A stretch of 33,366 nucleotides of DNA from Myxococcota bacterium (GTDB lineage Bacteria > Myxococcota_A > UBA9160 > UBA4427): the NCBI GenBank assembly GCA_029941885.1, contig JAPYTP010000033.1, forward strand, positions 1 to 33,366, in the 5' to 3' direction. Below are positions 1-8,323 of the stretch, one piece after another. Position 1 is the first letter of the stretch; each line of letters begins with the position of its first letter. The notes under the pieces were generated by a model. The model ran no database searches. It was not told the DNA's origin and saw only the letters and a list, made by a program, of their open reading frames with translations. The position numbers were made by a program, and so were the translations under genes.

Positions 1-65
1 CCACGCTCGGTCACTTGGCGGACGGCTTCGTCCTTGTACTCGGGGGTAAATCGTTGCTGACCCAT
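1..65 (-). CDS. IS3-family transposase orfA, N-terminus only (runs off the window)
   Basis: The minus strand begins with ATG at 65 and reads MGQQRFTPEYKDEAVRQVTE, the usual opening of the small helix-turn-helix OrfA of IS3-family insertion sequences. OrfA binds the element's ends and, through a programmed frameshift with OrfB, makes the DDE transposase. An AGGAG ribosome site lies five bases upstream of the start. Only about 21 residues are inside the window, so group and intactness cannot be judged. The identification rests on the characteristic RFTPEYKDEAV stretch and on the terminal-repeat-like sequence just upstream. Confidence 0.85.
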   Translation of the reverse strand, partial: MGQQRFTPEYKDEAVRQVTER

Positions 66-127
66 GGGACTCCTTCAGATAGCTCAATCTTAGCCATCCA
101 GGCGTCCACGATTCCGGGGGAAGTCCA
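1..127 (-). mobile_element. Left end of an IS3-family insertion sequence
   Basis: The element appears to end at 127. Read on the minus strand from that point, the DNA starts TGGACTTCCCCCGGAATCG, which has the TG tip and C-rich stretch of IS3-family terminal inverted repeats (roughly 103-127). It leads through about 60 bases to the orfA ribosome site and start. The other end, the second inverted repeat and any target duplication lie outside the window, so the exact boundary is inferred. Confidence 0.65.
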
Positions 128-495
128 TACGTCGGTGTCCGCCCCGCATTCGATTTCTCTGCGCTGGAAGATTCGAACTCGGGCCTGTGGCTGCGCAGGC
201 TGCCCGCGAGTCGTGGACCGCGGGCCCCCGGGCGCCGGTCCCTCAGCAAGAAACCATTGACACGACCGTCCTCCATGGCTGAGTCTGAAGACGAGGGACT
301 TCGATGCAGAATCTTCTTGCCAGCATGCATGCCGCCGCCCACCGGGGCGACCTGGTCGTGAGAGTCGATGTTCTCTCCTGCGCAAGGGCCATGGATCCAT
401 CCGAGGGGGGCGAGCAAGGAGCTCCCCTCATGTGATCGGCGTCTGCACAGTAGAAACGGCCACCGCGAGGGTCTTGAGAAATCCCGGTCTGTCGA
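128..495. other. Intergenic stretch between the IS end and the PPDK-like gene
   Basis: Apart from the dehydrogenase remnant at 248-374, no coding sequence with family resemblance is seen in either strand. Short open frames here have no ribosome site or recognisable protein. Nothing resembling a tRNA or a clear terminator was found. Confidence 0.5.
248..374 (+). pseudogene. Decayed copy of the 5' end of the alcohol dehydrogenase gene at 6712
   Basis: This 127-base stretch aligns without gaps to 6656-6782, the upstream region and first 23 codons of the intact zinc dehydrogenase, with about 25 mismatches (near 80 percent identity by eye). The start codon (ATG at 304), the MQNL-AS start peptide and the upstream TTGACA are kept. 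After 374 the similarity stops and the frame ends at a TGA soon after. It is therefore a truncated duplicate, not a gene. It lies about 120 bases from the IS3 end, so transposition or IS-mediated rearrangement may have cut it. Confidence 0.8.
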
Positions 496-3400
496 TCAAG
501 ACGCTCGCCCAGCCCTCGCCTCCACGCTTCGGCTGCGTCCAGCGAGCCGAAGCAGGCACTCATGGAGTTCGAACCAGACCGTGTGATAGCTGTCGAGCCG
601 TGGCGAGACGAGCCAGCGCGAGTCACCGGCGAGGATGTGGTCGTGGGCACGACCGAGTCGTCTCCGGAAGAGCTCGATCATCGGGACCGTGCGGGCCAGG
701 TCGACGAGCCAGCGGTCGATCTCGACGTGCAGATCGCGCAGCCTTTCGATCACGGCGATGTCATGCTTCGCATCGTCGTGCAGGTTCGGGACCAACTCTC
801 CGTCGATCTCTCGCATCTGCCAGGCGGTGACGATCGTCTTCAGCGCTGTGTTGGGCTTCTCGAACGATTCGAGCAGTCGGGCTCTTCCCGAATCGAGCGG
901 GTCAGCCGTCGCCGCCCAGATTTCGGCGAGCCGCTCGATGCCCGCCTCGCCGAGCTGCCATCCTCGTCTTGTGAGTTCGCCGAGGGTGCCAACGGCCTGC
1001 TGGCTGATGAGAAGCGATGCGAGCCGATCCTCGGCGATGCCGAGTGTCTCGCCGAGGCTGGCAGACGTCGCATATTGCTTGATGGCGAGCACGACCAGGA
1101 GGTCGCGCACGAGTTCGTCCTCGTCGCGCTCCCCGACCCGCGGATCGGTCTCGGAAGGCACTGGCTCGGCTTTCCCAGCCCGCTCGGGCGTCGGTGTGAT
1201 CGCGATGCCGAGTTCGGCTGCCCAGCCGAGCAGGGTGTCGACCTCGGGGATCGGCTCCGAGGCGATCTCGATCTGTCCGTGGGCGACCGCGCCAAGCGAT
1301 CCGTCGACCGTCAACCAATCGCCGCTTTCGATTCTCGTGCCGCCTAGCAGGGCGTGGTCATCGAATACCTCGAGTCGCTCGACGCCGACCACGGCCGGCT
1401 TGCCCCAGGCTCGAGCGACGACCGCCGCGTGGCTCATCAGACCACCGGTCGCGGTGAGAATCGCCGCGGCCTCGGCCATTCCATGCACGTCGGAAGGCGA
1501 GGTCTCGGCACGGATCAGAATCGCGCGATCGTTTCGGGCAGCCGCTTCGACGACCGCCGCGGGATCGAAGAAGGCCATTCCAGAGGCGACGCCCGGGGAT
1601 GCCCCGATGCCAGCAACGAGGCTCGCCGCAGGGACCAGGGAATCGAGGGGCGGGGCGGCCTTCGGCGGATCGACCAGAATCTCGAGCACGCGTGTGACCG
1701 CCTCCCGTCGATCGAGCGTGAACGCTGGATCCTGGGCGAGGTCGATCGAGATGCGCAGGGCTGCCCCCGGACTTCGCTTACCGACGCGTACCTGAAGGAG
1801 AAAGAGTTCTCCCCGCTCGATCGTGAACTCGATATCGCACATGTCGCGGTAATGTCGCTCGAGCCGGGTGGCGATATTTTCGAGCTCGCGGAATAGAAGC
1901 GGTGAACGCTCGGCGAGTGCCGAGAGCGATTCGACCCGGTGCGTTCCCGCAACCACGTCCTCGCCTTGAGCGCCCGGGAGGTAATCTCCGACCAGCCCGG
2001 CGGCCCCGGTGGACGGATCCCGGGTAAACGCCACGCCGGTTCCCGAATCGGGGCCCAGGTTGCCGAAGACCATCGACTGAACGTTCACGGCCGTACACAG
2101 GCTGTCGTCGATGCCTTCGATTCGCCGATAGGCGATCGCCCGCTCGGAATTCCATGAGGCGACGACCGCTTCGATGGCGGCCATGAGCTGGTCCCACGGG
2201 TCGGCGGGAAGGGTGACCCCGGCCGCGTCGAGATGCGCACCGACAGCGGCCACCCGATCGTCCAATACTTGATGCTGCCGCTCGCTCTCATCGAGGGCCC
2301 GGCCCGCGATTGCGCCGTGCTTGCCGAGAACGATCTCCACGTACATTCGGACGAATCTGCGGTAGCAGCTCCACGCGAAGCCGTCGCCGCCCCGAGACGC
2401 GAGCCCATGAATGGTCTGGGGCGTGATCCCCAGATCGAGGACCGTGTCCATCATCCCGGGCATCGACGCCTGTGCCCCCGATCGGACGCTCAGCAGCAGG
2501 GGCGTGCCTTCGTCGCCGAATCGCTGCCCCGACTTCTGCTCGATTCGCTGGACGGCCTGCTGGATCTGCGGGCGCAACATCGATGGCGTGCCCCGTTCGA
2601 GCATCTCACGGCAGGCCGCCGTGGTGATCGTGAAACCCGCCGGAACCCGCAACCCCAACACGCTCGCCATCTCGGCCAGATTCGCGCCCTTTGCGCCGAG
2701 CTCGAGCGCTCGTGTACGCGGTGCGGTCTCTACCTGAGCGTCGAAATCGACGACCCGGGCGAGCGCAGCCGTCCGGTCCTCGGCTCGACGGTCGTCGCGC
2801 TGCAGCCCCTCGTCGTCGCCGCCGGTTTCGAGGACTTCGAGCCTTCCCGTGGTCCCGTCGATCTCGAGCAGATCGCCGGTGCGCAATGCGCTCGTACCGG
2901 TCTTTGTGTTGACGACACAGGGAATGCCGATCTCGCGGGAGACGATCGCGCCATGACTCATGGCGCCACCGATATCGGTGACGACCCCCCCGGCCACGAG
3001 GAAGTAGGCCGCCCAGCTCGGATCCGTGGTCTCACATACCAGGATCTCGCCCGGCTGAAGGTGTGCATCCCGCCGGATATCCTTGATCACCCGAGCGCGC
3101 CCTCGAACCACTCCAGGGCTGACACCGATTCCGGACGGCACAGGGTGGTTAGCCTCTGCTCGCTTCTCTTCCGGTGTCGGCTCACCGACCCACGTATCGG
3201 GAAGCTCGAGATTCGCGTAATGCGCCCGCTGAACACGCCGTCGCGCAATCGCAGCTCTTGCATCCGCGGGCAGCGACTCGAGGAGCTCCGGCATCGTCAG
3301 GTAGAAGACGTCCTCCACCTCGTCGATCAGGCCCCTGGCGACGAGGTCGCACCCAAGTGTGTGGGCCGCGGCGCGCGCCGCATCAAAAGCCATCATCATC

Positions 3401-4422
3401 GACGCCTTGCCGAACTCGCGACAGGGGATGTAGACGTGCAAGCCCGCAAAAACGATCCGCGCCGCAGCTCGCAGCGCCGGACCCAGCGTCGAGAGCAGCT
3501 CCTGCTCGGCGCTCTCGCGGTCCTCCACACGTCGGCGCTCGATGACCCGCGGATTCATCTCGTCCGCCATCTCGGCATACGCTTCCAACAGCCGCTCGAT
3601 CGGGCCCACGTCCTCCCGCCAGGAGGGGCTCGAGAGCTCGCCCATGAGCGGTCCCTGAAAACCGTGCCGGAGGGTGAATTGCTCGATCGGCAACCCCTCC
3701 CGCGCCACCTTCCACAGATCGTGCGTCGTCTCGAGTTCGACGGACCCGTGACCCCCGAGCAGCGTCATGATGAGATCGGGTCGGCCGGCATGCGTACACA
3801 GTTTCGTGAGCAGATTGCAGATCGCGCCCGCGATCTGAGCCGCAGCCGAGTGGGCGCTGCCCACCCAGACGAAATAGTCGTGGGCTTCTCTGAGTCGCGC
3901 CGCGGCACCCTCGACGTCGGAACAGACGGATGCGGCGACATTTGCGGCCCACCACCGCCTCGTGTCGTGAAAATTTCGTTGGATCTTTCGGTGGATGGAC
4001 AGGCCCACCGGTAAGGACCGGGCAAAGACGATCGGGTAGCGCCAGCGCCGCTTCTTTCTCTTTTCCCCGGTTCGGGCCATTCCAAAATAATATTCGTTGA
4101 ATGCCTCACTCGACGTCCAGGGTGTTGCGTCGGCGATCTCCCGGAAGAGGTCGATATTCAGAGCGCTTCGTCCGTAACAGATCGTGACGAGCCGCTTGTC
4201 GACATCCGTTGCGGGCGGGACCGGGAGTCCGGGAATCACGCCGAGAAGGCGGTAGCCTTCCCGCATCATGAAGTCGAGCGAATCGTCGGTAAACGACCAG
4301 CTGAGGGGCGTCTGTACGCCCGGGACGGCTTCCGCCATATTCACCCGCGTCCACGTCGTTCGGGGGCCGGAGATGCGATGGAGCGGATCGAGTCCCACGA
4401 CGGGCTCGTTGTGATGGGTCAT
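496..4422 (-). CDS. PEP-utilising / pyruvate phosphate dikinase-like protein with two phosphohistidine domains
   Basis: A 1308-residue protein. Residues about 1-430 are helical and resemble the region before the swivel domain in PEP-synthase/rifampin-phosphotransferase-type proteins (WTRVNMAEAVPGVQTPL near 24-40). A first swivel domain has catalytic His near 490 (GGAMSHGAIVSREIGIP). A PPDK-type ATP-grasp follows (LGAKGANLAEM near 575, VRSGA and SMPGMMDTV near 646-660, GVAFTRDPSTG near 796-806), then a second swivel domain with His near 998 (GGLMSHAAVVARAWGKP). The last 250 residues are a winged-helix-like and helical tail; the PEP/pyruvate TIM barrel of true PPDK is absent. The start is set at MTHHN because a longer frame would overlap the upstream gene. 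It begins 7 bases after that gene stops, so the two are probably co-transcribed. ATP-dependent phosphotransfer through His is likely; the substrate is unknown. Confidence 0.8.
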   Translation of the reverse strand: MTHHNEPVVGLDPLHRISGPRTTWTRVNMAEAVPGVQTPLSWSFTDDSLDFMMREGYRLLGVIPGLPVPPATDVDKRLVTICYGRSALNIDLFREIADATPWTSSEAFNEYYFGMARTGEKRKKRRWRYPIVFARSLPVGLSIHRKIQRNFHDTRRWWAANVAASVCSDVEGAAARLREAHDYFVWVGSAHSAAAQIAGAICNLLTKLCTHAGRPDLIMTLLGGHGSVELETTHDLWKVAREGLPIEQFTLRHGFQGPLMGELSSPSWREDVGPIERLLEAYAEMADEMNPRVIERRRVEDRESAEQELLSTLGPALRAAARIVFAGLHVYIPCREFGKASMMMAFDAARAAAHTLGCDLVARGLIDEVEDVFYLTMPELLESLPADARAAIARRRVQRAHYANLELPDTWVGEPTPEEKRAEANHPVPSGIGVSPGVVRGRARVIKDIRRDAHLQPGEILVCETTDPSWAAYFLVAGGVVTDIGGAMSHGAIVSREIGIPCVVNTKTGTSALRTGDLLEIDGTTGRLEVLETGGDDEGLQRDDRRAEDRTAALARVVDFDAQVETAPRTRALELGAKGANLAEMASVLGLRVPAGFTITTAACREMLERGTPSMLRPQIQQAVQRIEQKSGQRFGDEGTPLLLSVRSGAQASMPGMMDTVLDLGITPQTIHGLASRGGDGFAWSCYRRFVRMYVEIVLGKHGAIAGRALDESERQHQVLDDRVAAVGAHLDAAGVTLPADPWDQLMAAIEAVVASWNSERAIAYRRIEGIDDSLCTAVNVQSMVFGNLGPDSGTGVAFTRDPSTGAAGLVGDYLPGAQGEDVVAGTHRVESLSALAERSPLLFRELENIATRLERHYRDMCDIEFTIERGELFLLQVRVGKRSPGAALRISIDLAQDPAFTLDRREAVTRVLEILVDPPKAAPPLDSLVPAASLVAGIGASPGVASGMAFFDPAAVVEAAARNDRAILIRAETSPSDVHGMAEAAAILTATGGLMSHAAVVARAWGKPAVVGVERLEVFDDHALLGGTRIESGDWLTVDGSLGAVAHGQIEIASEPIPEVDTLLGWAAELGIAITPTPERAGKAEPVPSETDPRVGERDEDELVRDLLVVLAIKQYATSASLGETLGIAEDRLASLLISQQAVGTLGELTRRGWQLGEAGIERLAEIWAATADPLDSGRARLLESFEKPNTALKTIVTAWQMREIDGELVPNLHDDAKHDIAVIERLRDLHVEIDRWLVDLARTVPMIELFRRRLGRAHDHILAGDSRWLVSPRLDSYHTVWFELHECLLRLAGRSRSVEARAGRAS

Positions 4423-4429
4423 ATCAGAT

Positions 4430-5383
4430 TCAGGGTGTCGGAGTCGAAGCGTTGAGGGATCGCCTGAACGAGCGGAATTTCTCGAGATGCCAGGTGTCCT
4501 GGAGCTCTCCCCATCCCACCACATCCGAAAACGCCCAACGAGTCAGACAATTCCAGGTGAACATCCAGGGCGTAGCCAGGAAGGCCATGCCATTCACACA
4601 CCGGCCGGTGGCCTCGAGTCTTCGGCCGAGCGCATCCTCCGCCTCGATCACGACGCGGGTGGGGGCACCGTTGTCCTGGCGCTCGATCTTTCTCGTTCCG
4701 GATACCAATTCGGCCGCCGTCCCGTCGCGCCAGAGGAAACCACGCGTCACGGGTGAGCCCGGCTCGTCGGGGGACGAGTAGGAGAGAAACGCGTCGGTCG
4801 CCGTTTGTGCGTGATCCCAGCCGAGTCGGAAATCCGGGTCTTCGACGCGCGGCCCCCACGAACGGTCTCGCATGGAATAACAGTCCACCGGGATCTTCTC
4901 GCCCTCCAGGACGAGATGCCCGGTCAGGTGCCCGGGCTGGTCAAAATGGGCTGAGAAGGCCGCATCCCAGTCTCCGCGACCGACGACATGCGGCTCGATC
5001 AGCGCCTCGAAGGTGAGGTCGAGTGCACATCCCGGTCGCTCGTAGGAGAGGTGATAGGCTTTTAGTGGCTCGAGGCATCGAATATGAATGCCCGTCGGGA
5101 AGGTGAAATCGCGTAGATCGCCAAGCTCACCCAGGGGATGATTCCAGGACCAATCCCACCAGAGCGCATCCCAGGGCAGGTGCCCGCGATCATCCCATAT
5201 GATGACTCCGCCGCCGTAGAGATTCTGGTTGCGCCGGATCCAGGGATAGACATAACCCTGGATGGCGCGCTCGGGGACGCTGAAGGAAAACCAGGTCGTC
5301 TCGTTCCAGAGCGGATCGGGGGTCGGGGAGGCATGGAACGAATCGTCGGTGGGTCCGAGCTGGATGGTCTTGTCTCCGAGCAT
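4430..5383 (-). CDS. CrtC/AttH lipocalin-like protein (DUF7064/DUF7065-type)
   Basis: A 317-residue protein rich in Trp and aromatic residues, with alternating beta strands and the conserved DRSWGPR motif near residue 175. This motif is typical of a two-lobed lipocalin-like family related to hydroxyneurosporene synthase/AttH and annotated DUF7064/DUF7065. No signal peptide or membrane segment is seen. ATG at 5383 is preceded by GGAGGT four bases upstream; an in-frame TTG at 5395 is possible but overlaps the ribosome site. It is the first gene of a two-gene unit with the PPDK-like gene 7 bases downstream, suggesting a shared role, perhaps on a hydrophobic ligand. The family has no firmly established reaction, so function is not claimed. 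Confidence 0.65.
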   Translation of the reverse strand: MLGDKTIQLGPTDDSFHASPTPDPLWNETTWFSFSVPERAIQGYVYPWIRRNQNLYGGGVIIWDDRGHLPWDALWWDWSWNHPLGELGDLRDFTFPTGIHIRCLEPLKAYHLSYERPGCALDLTFEALIEPHVVGRGDWDAAFSAHFDQPGHLTGHLVLEGEKIPVDCYSMRDRSWGPRVEDPDFRLGWDHAQTATDAFLSYSSPDEPGSPVTRGFLWRDGTAAELVSGTRKIERQDNGAPTRVVIEAEDALGRRLEATGRCVNGMAFLATPWMFTWNCLTRWAFSDVVGWGELQDTWHLEKFRSFRRSLNASTPTP

Positions 5384-5950
5384 CACGACCTCCAATGAGC
5401 TGTGTCCGGTGGACGCCCGAGCCTAACCCGTCGGGAATCTCCCCGGCTCTGCCGCGGCGCAGCAGAAAATCGACGATCCCGGAAATCCCCAAAGAGGAGA
5501 CTCCCTCTCGCGTGCCGTCAGAGCATCACCAGAGGCATTTCGAGCGCCGATGGACGATACACGACAGCGGTCCGCTCCAACAATCGGTTCACCTCGGGAT
5601 CATTGAATCCTTCCCATATCCGAGCGGGCCGATTCCTCTTGCCGGTGCGCAAGGTCCGGTGGGAGGAATGGCGAGAGTGGGGGCCGCCCGCCCCGCCGGA
5701 CTTCAGAGGCGGTGTGCGCGTCCTAGCATTGAGGCACTCCCCCGGTTGGGCCCTACAGATGAGGTCGCGACCCCGGTCGGTCGGCAGGCGCATGGCTGAA
5801 GGCTCCTCAGTTCCACCGGAGGGTCCGAGCGACTACGGATTCGCGTCCGATCTGCCGATCGAAGTGGGGACGACCCGCGCTACGCCGTGGCCAACCGCGA
5901 GTCGTCGCACCGCCCCTCCGAGTGAGTGAATGTCAGGAATCTGAGCAATC
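5384..5950. other. Intergenic region with possible remnant of a minus-strand gene
   Basis: This 567-base divergent region separates the minus-strand lipocalin-like gene from the DinB-like gene. On the minus strand, roughly 5620 down to 5518 reads as a plausible C-terminal peptide (WEGFNDPEVNRLLER, then a hydrophobic end and TGA at 5518), but sequence upstream of it does not look coding. It could be a gene remnant. I do not recognise its family. No RNA gene was found. Confidence 0.35.
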
Positions 5951-6592
5951 GTGCAGACGCGTCCGCCCATCCAACCGGCAGAAGAACGTCCCCATCGCTC
6001 CGCCGAGGACGGCCCCGAGACCGAGCGATGGCGTGATCGCGGCCGGTCCGCACCGGCGGAGGGCCCGACCGCCCGCGCCGTCGACGAATGCGTCGCGCTG
6101 CTCCGACAGAGTCTCGTGCTGTTCGAAGCACTCCCCCACGACGACTACGTCGCGCCGCAGCCGAGCCCCCACTCGGTATGGTCGAGCCCGGGCGCCCACG
6201 CGCGACACCTGCTGGACTTCGTCGACTGCCTGCTCGACGGTCTCGAGGCGCGACGCATCGACTACACGGCCCGGAAGCGCAGCCCCGAAGTCGAGGCCTC
6301 CCGTGGCGCCGGCCGCCGCGCGATCGAAGGCGCGATCGAAGGGCTCGACAGACTGCGCGGACTCGACGGACACCTGCCGCTCGAGGTGAGACCCGAACTG
6401 GACCAGGACTGGACGCCGTCGAGCCTCGCCCGAGAGATCCAGTCCGTGTCGGGCCACGTGGTCCACCACCACGCGCTGATCCACATGGTCCTTGCCCATC
6501 GCGGGATCGAGGCGCCGAGCGACTACGGCGTCGCTCCCTCTACGCTCGCCCATCGGGCGGCCATCGCGGACGACGCCGGCGGAGACGACTGA
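5951..6592 (+). CDS. DinB-like four-helix-bundle protein
   Basis: A 213-residue protein starting at GTG 5951; the first 40 residues are charged and low in complexity, so a later start is possible. The core shows the DinB/YfiT pattern: a helix with GAHARHLLDFVDCLL near residue 82, and a distal helix with SVSGHVVHHHALIHMVL near 168, which supplies clustered His residues for a divalent metal. Members bind a metal and often act in thiol transfer (mycothiol or bacillithiol) or detoxification, but many are uncharacterised. It stands alone, 119 bases before the dehydrogenase. The family call is fairly secure and the role unknown. Confidence 0.7.
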   Translation: MQTRPPIQPAEERPHRSAEDGPETERWRDRGRSAPAEGPTARAVDECVALLRQSLVLFEALPHDDYVAPQPSPHSVWSSPGAHARHLLDFVDCLLDGLEARRIDYTARKRSPEVEASRGAGRRAIEGAIEGLDRLRGLDGHLPLEVRPELDQDWTPSSLAREIQSVSGHVVHHHALIHMVLAHRGIEAPSDYGVAPSTLAHRAAIADDAGGDD

Positions 6593-6711
6593 GCCCGGTC
6601 GCTTTCCATCGTCCCGACGATTAAACAACGCGCCCCCGGGCTTCGTTCCCGCCCGAAGAACCCATTGACATGACGGTGCTCCCTGGCGGACCCTGATGTC
6701 GAGGCCTCTCG

Positions 6712-7761
6712 ATGCAGAATCTCCCCGCCAGCATGCGCGCCGCCGTCTACCGCGGCGACCAGGTCGTGACAGTCGATGCTCTACCGACTCCCTCTCCCGG
6801 TCCCGGTGAGGTGTTAGTGGAAGTGAGCCACTGCGGCATCTGTGGGACCGACCTGCATCTGGTGATCGAGGGCATGGGCCAGCCCGATAGCGTAGGCGGC
6901 CACGAGTACGCGGGACGCATCGCCGCCCTCGGCGCCGACTGCGACGGGTGGTCCGTGGGCGATCGGGTTGCGGTCGACCCCAATACACCGAATTGCGGCC
7001 AATGCGAGTACTGCCGCGTCGGTCGAGCGGCGCTCTGCACCCACCGCAGCGGGATCGGGGCCTCTGTCGGAACCGGCGCCTTCGCGGAGTACACGCTCGC
7101 CGATGTGCGTCAGCTGCTCGGTGTGCCCGAGGATGTGTCCCTGCGTGACGCCGCGATCATGGAGCCCCTGGCCGTGGCACTCCACGGCATCACGCAGAGT
7201 CGGATCGCGCCGGGCCAGCGCGCTTTGGTGCTTGGCGCCGGGCCCATCGGCAGCATGGTCCTGGCGGCGCTTCGGGCCCGCGGCATCGAGGACATCTCCG
7301 TCAGCGAGCCCTCTCCCATTCGACGCGAGTTGGCGCTCCGCCTGGGCGCTCGCCGCGCGGTTCCCCCGGACGAACTCGCCCCCGCCAAGAGTATTTTCGA
7401 CGTGGCCGACGATGCGGCCGACGCCGTCTTCGAGTGCTCCGGGAAGCGCGAGGCCGCCGAGCAGGGCCTCGCCATGCTGCGACGGGCCGGCACGCTGGTG
7501 ATTCTGGGGACCGGCATCACACGGCCGCGCTTCGACTCCATGCGCATTCTGCTGAACGAGCTCACCGTCACGGGCTCGTACAACTACGACCCGGATGGAC
7601 TGGCAGAGGCGCTCGCGCTGTTGCGCGATCGGGCCGTGCCGATCGAGCAGCTCGTCGAGTCAGTCGACGTCCCGCTCGAAAGCCTGGGCGAGACCATGCG
7701 AAGTCTGGCAGCCGGCGAGATCGGCGCGAAGGTGCTCGTCGTGCCGAGGCCACCCGATTGA
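6712..7761 (+). CDS. Zinc-dependent alcohol dehydrogenase, threonine-dehydrogenase-like MDR family
   Basis: A 349-residue medium-chain dehydrogenase. Catalytic zinc ligands are visible as Cys41 (CGICGTD), His64-Glu65 (GGHEYAG) and Glu151 (MEPLAVALHG). The structural zinc loop has Cys95, Cys98, Cys101 and Cys109. The NAD(P) Rossmann motif GAGPIG lies at 175-180. The pattern is closest to threonine/sorbitol/butanediol dehydrogenases that oxidise secondary alcohols; the substrate cannot be read from the sequence. ATG 6712 is chosen because GAGG lies about eight bases upstream, whereas the second ATG (6733) has none, and the start is conserved in the decayed copy at 304. A VOC-family gene follows 83 bases downstream. 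Confidence 0.9.
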   Translation: MQNLPASMRAAVYRGDQVVTVDALPTPSPGPGEVLVEVSHCGICGTDLHLVIEGMGQPDSVGGHEYAGRIAALGADCDGWSVGDRVAVDPNTPNCGQCEYCRVGRAALCTHRSGIGASVGTGAFAEYTLADVRQLLGVPEDVSLRDAAIMEPLAVALHGITQSRIAPGQRALVLGAGPIGSMVLAALRARGIEDISVSEPSPIRRELALRLGARRAVPPDELAPAKSIFDVADDAADAVFECSGKREAAEQGLAMLRRAGTLVILGTGITRPRFDSMRILLNELTVTGSYNYDPDGLAEALALLRDRAVPIEQLVESVDVPLESLGETMRSLAAGEIGAKVLVVPRPPD

Positions 7762-7844
7762 ACCCAGGTCGGTCGGAAAGACCCGGTCAACGGAACGCCG
7801 TCCGAATGAAACCCGCTCGAGCCACCAAGCCAACAGAGGAATCC

Positions 7845-8300
7845 ATGTCGAAAACACCCGCCCCTCGCTTCAACCATGTCGCCTTCAGCGTGCCCCCCGA
7901 GCTGCTCGACGAGACCGGCCGCAAGGAGATCGTCTCGTTCTACGAGGAGGTGTTCGGGTGGAAGGAGCTCGAGATGCTGCGCATCGACCGTGCCCGCGTC
8001 GTTCTGCAGTGCCATCTCTTCGACCAGTTCGTGTACATCGTGGGCGGCAGTCCGGTTACGACCTGCGCCCCCCTCGATCACTTCGGTCTCGCGGTCGGCA
8101 GTCTCGAAGAACTCGAAGCCGTCCTCGAACGGGCCAAGAAATATCAGGAGCGGGACGACCGAGTCGAAATCATCGACCACGAGATCGAAGACCACGGCGT
8201 GCTCAAGTTGCACAACTGCTACTTCCGCTACCTGCTGCCGATGATGGTGGAGATTCAGTACTACGAGTTGGGGAAGGAGGGAGCGCTGGAGACCTTCTAG
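7845..8300 (+). CDS. VOC (glyoxalase/dioxygenase fold) family protein
   Basis: A 151-residue protein. ATG 7845 is preceded by AGAGGA four bases upstream. The opening RFNHVAFSVPPE, a central Phe-Tyr-Glu-Glu-Val-Phe-Gly-Trp segment, LDHFGLAVGSLEELEAVL in the second half and a terminal VEIQYYE fit two beta-alpha-beta-beta-beta modules of the vicinal oxygen chelate fold. His11, the second-module His (DHFG) and the Glu of MVEIQYYE are plausible metal ligands. Such proteins catalyse isomerisation, epimerisation or ring cleavage at a metal centre; the reaction is unknown here. The overlapping longer frame that starts inside the dehydrogenase is rejected because of the clear ribosome site. Confidence 0.75.
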   Translation: MSKTPAPRFNHVAFSVPPELLDETGRKEIVSFYEEVFGWKELEMLRIDRARVVLQCHLFDQFVYIVGGSPVTTCAPLDHFGLAVGSLEELEAVLERAKKYQERDDRVEIIDHEIEDHGVLKLHNCYFRYLLPMMVEIQYYELGKEGALETF

Positions 8301-8323
8301 TGGCCTCATCCGGTTTCGGCCCT

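Noticed and set aside
2233..4014. 593-codon plus-strand open frame
   Set aside because: It is antisense to the PPDK-like gene, has no family motif and is rich in Arg and His; it is a shadow frame of high-GC coding DNA.
6665..6670. TTGACA before the dehydrogenase as a full promoter
   Set aside because: The hexamer is conserved in the decayed copy, but no acceptable -10 box lies 16-18 bases downstream, so it is not listed as a promoter.
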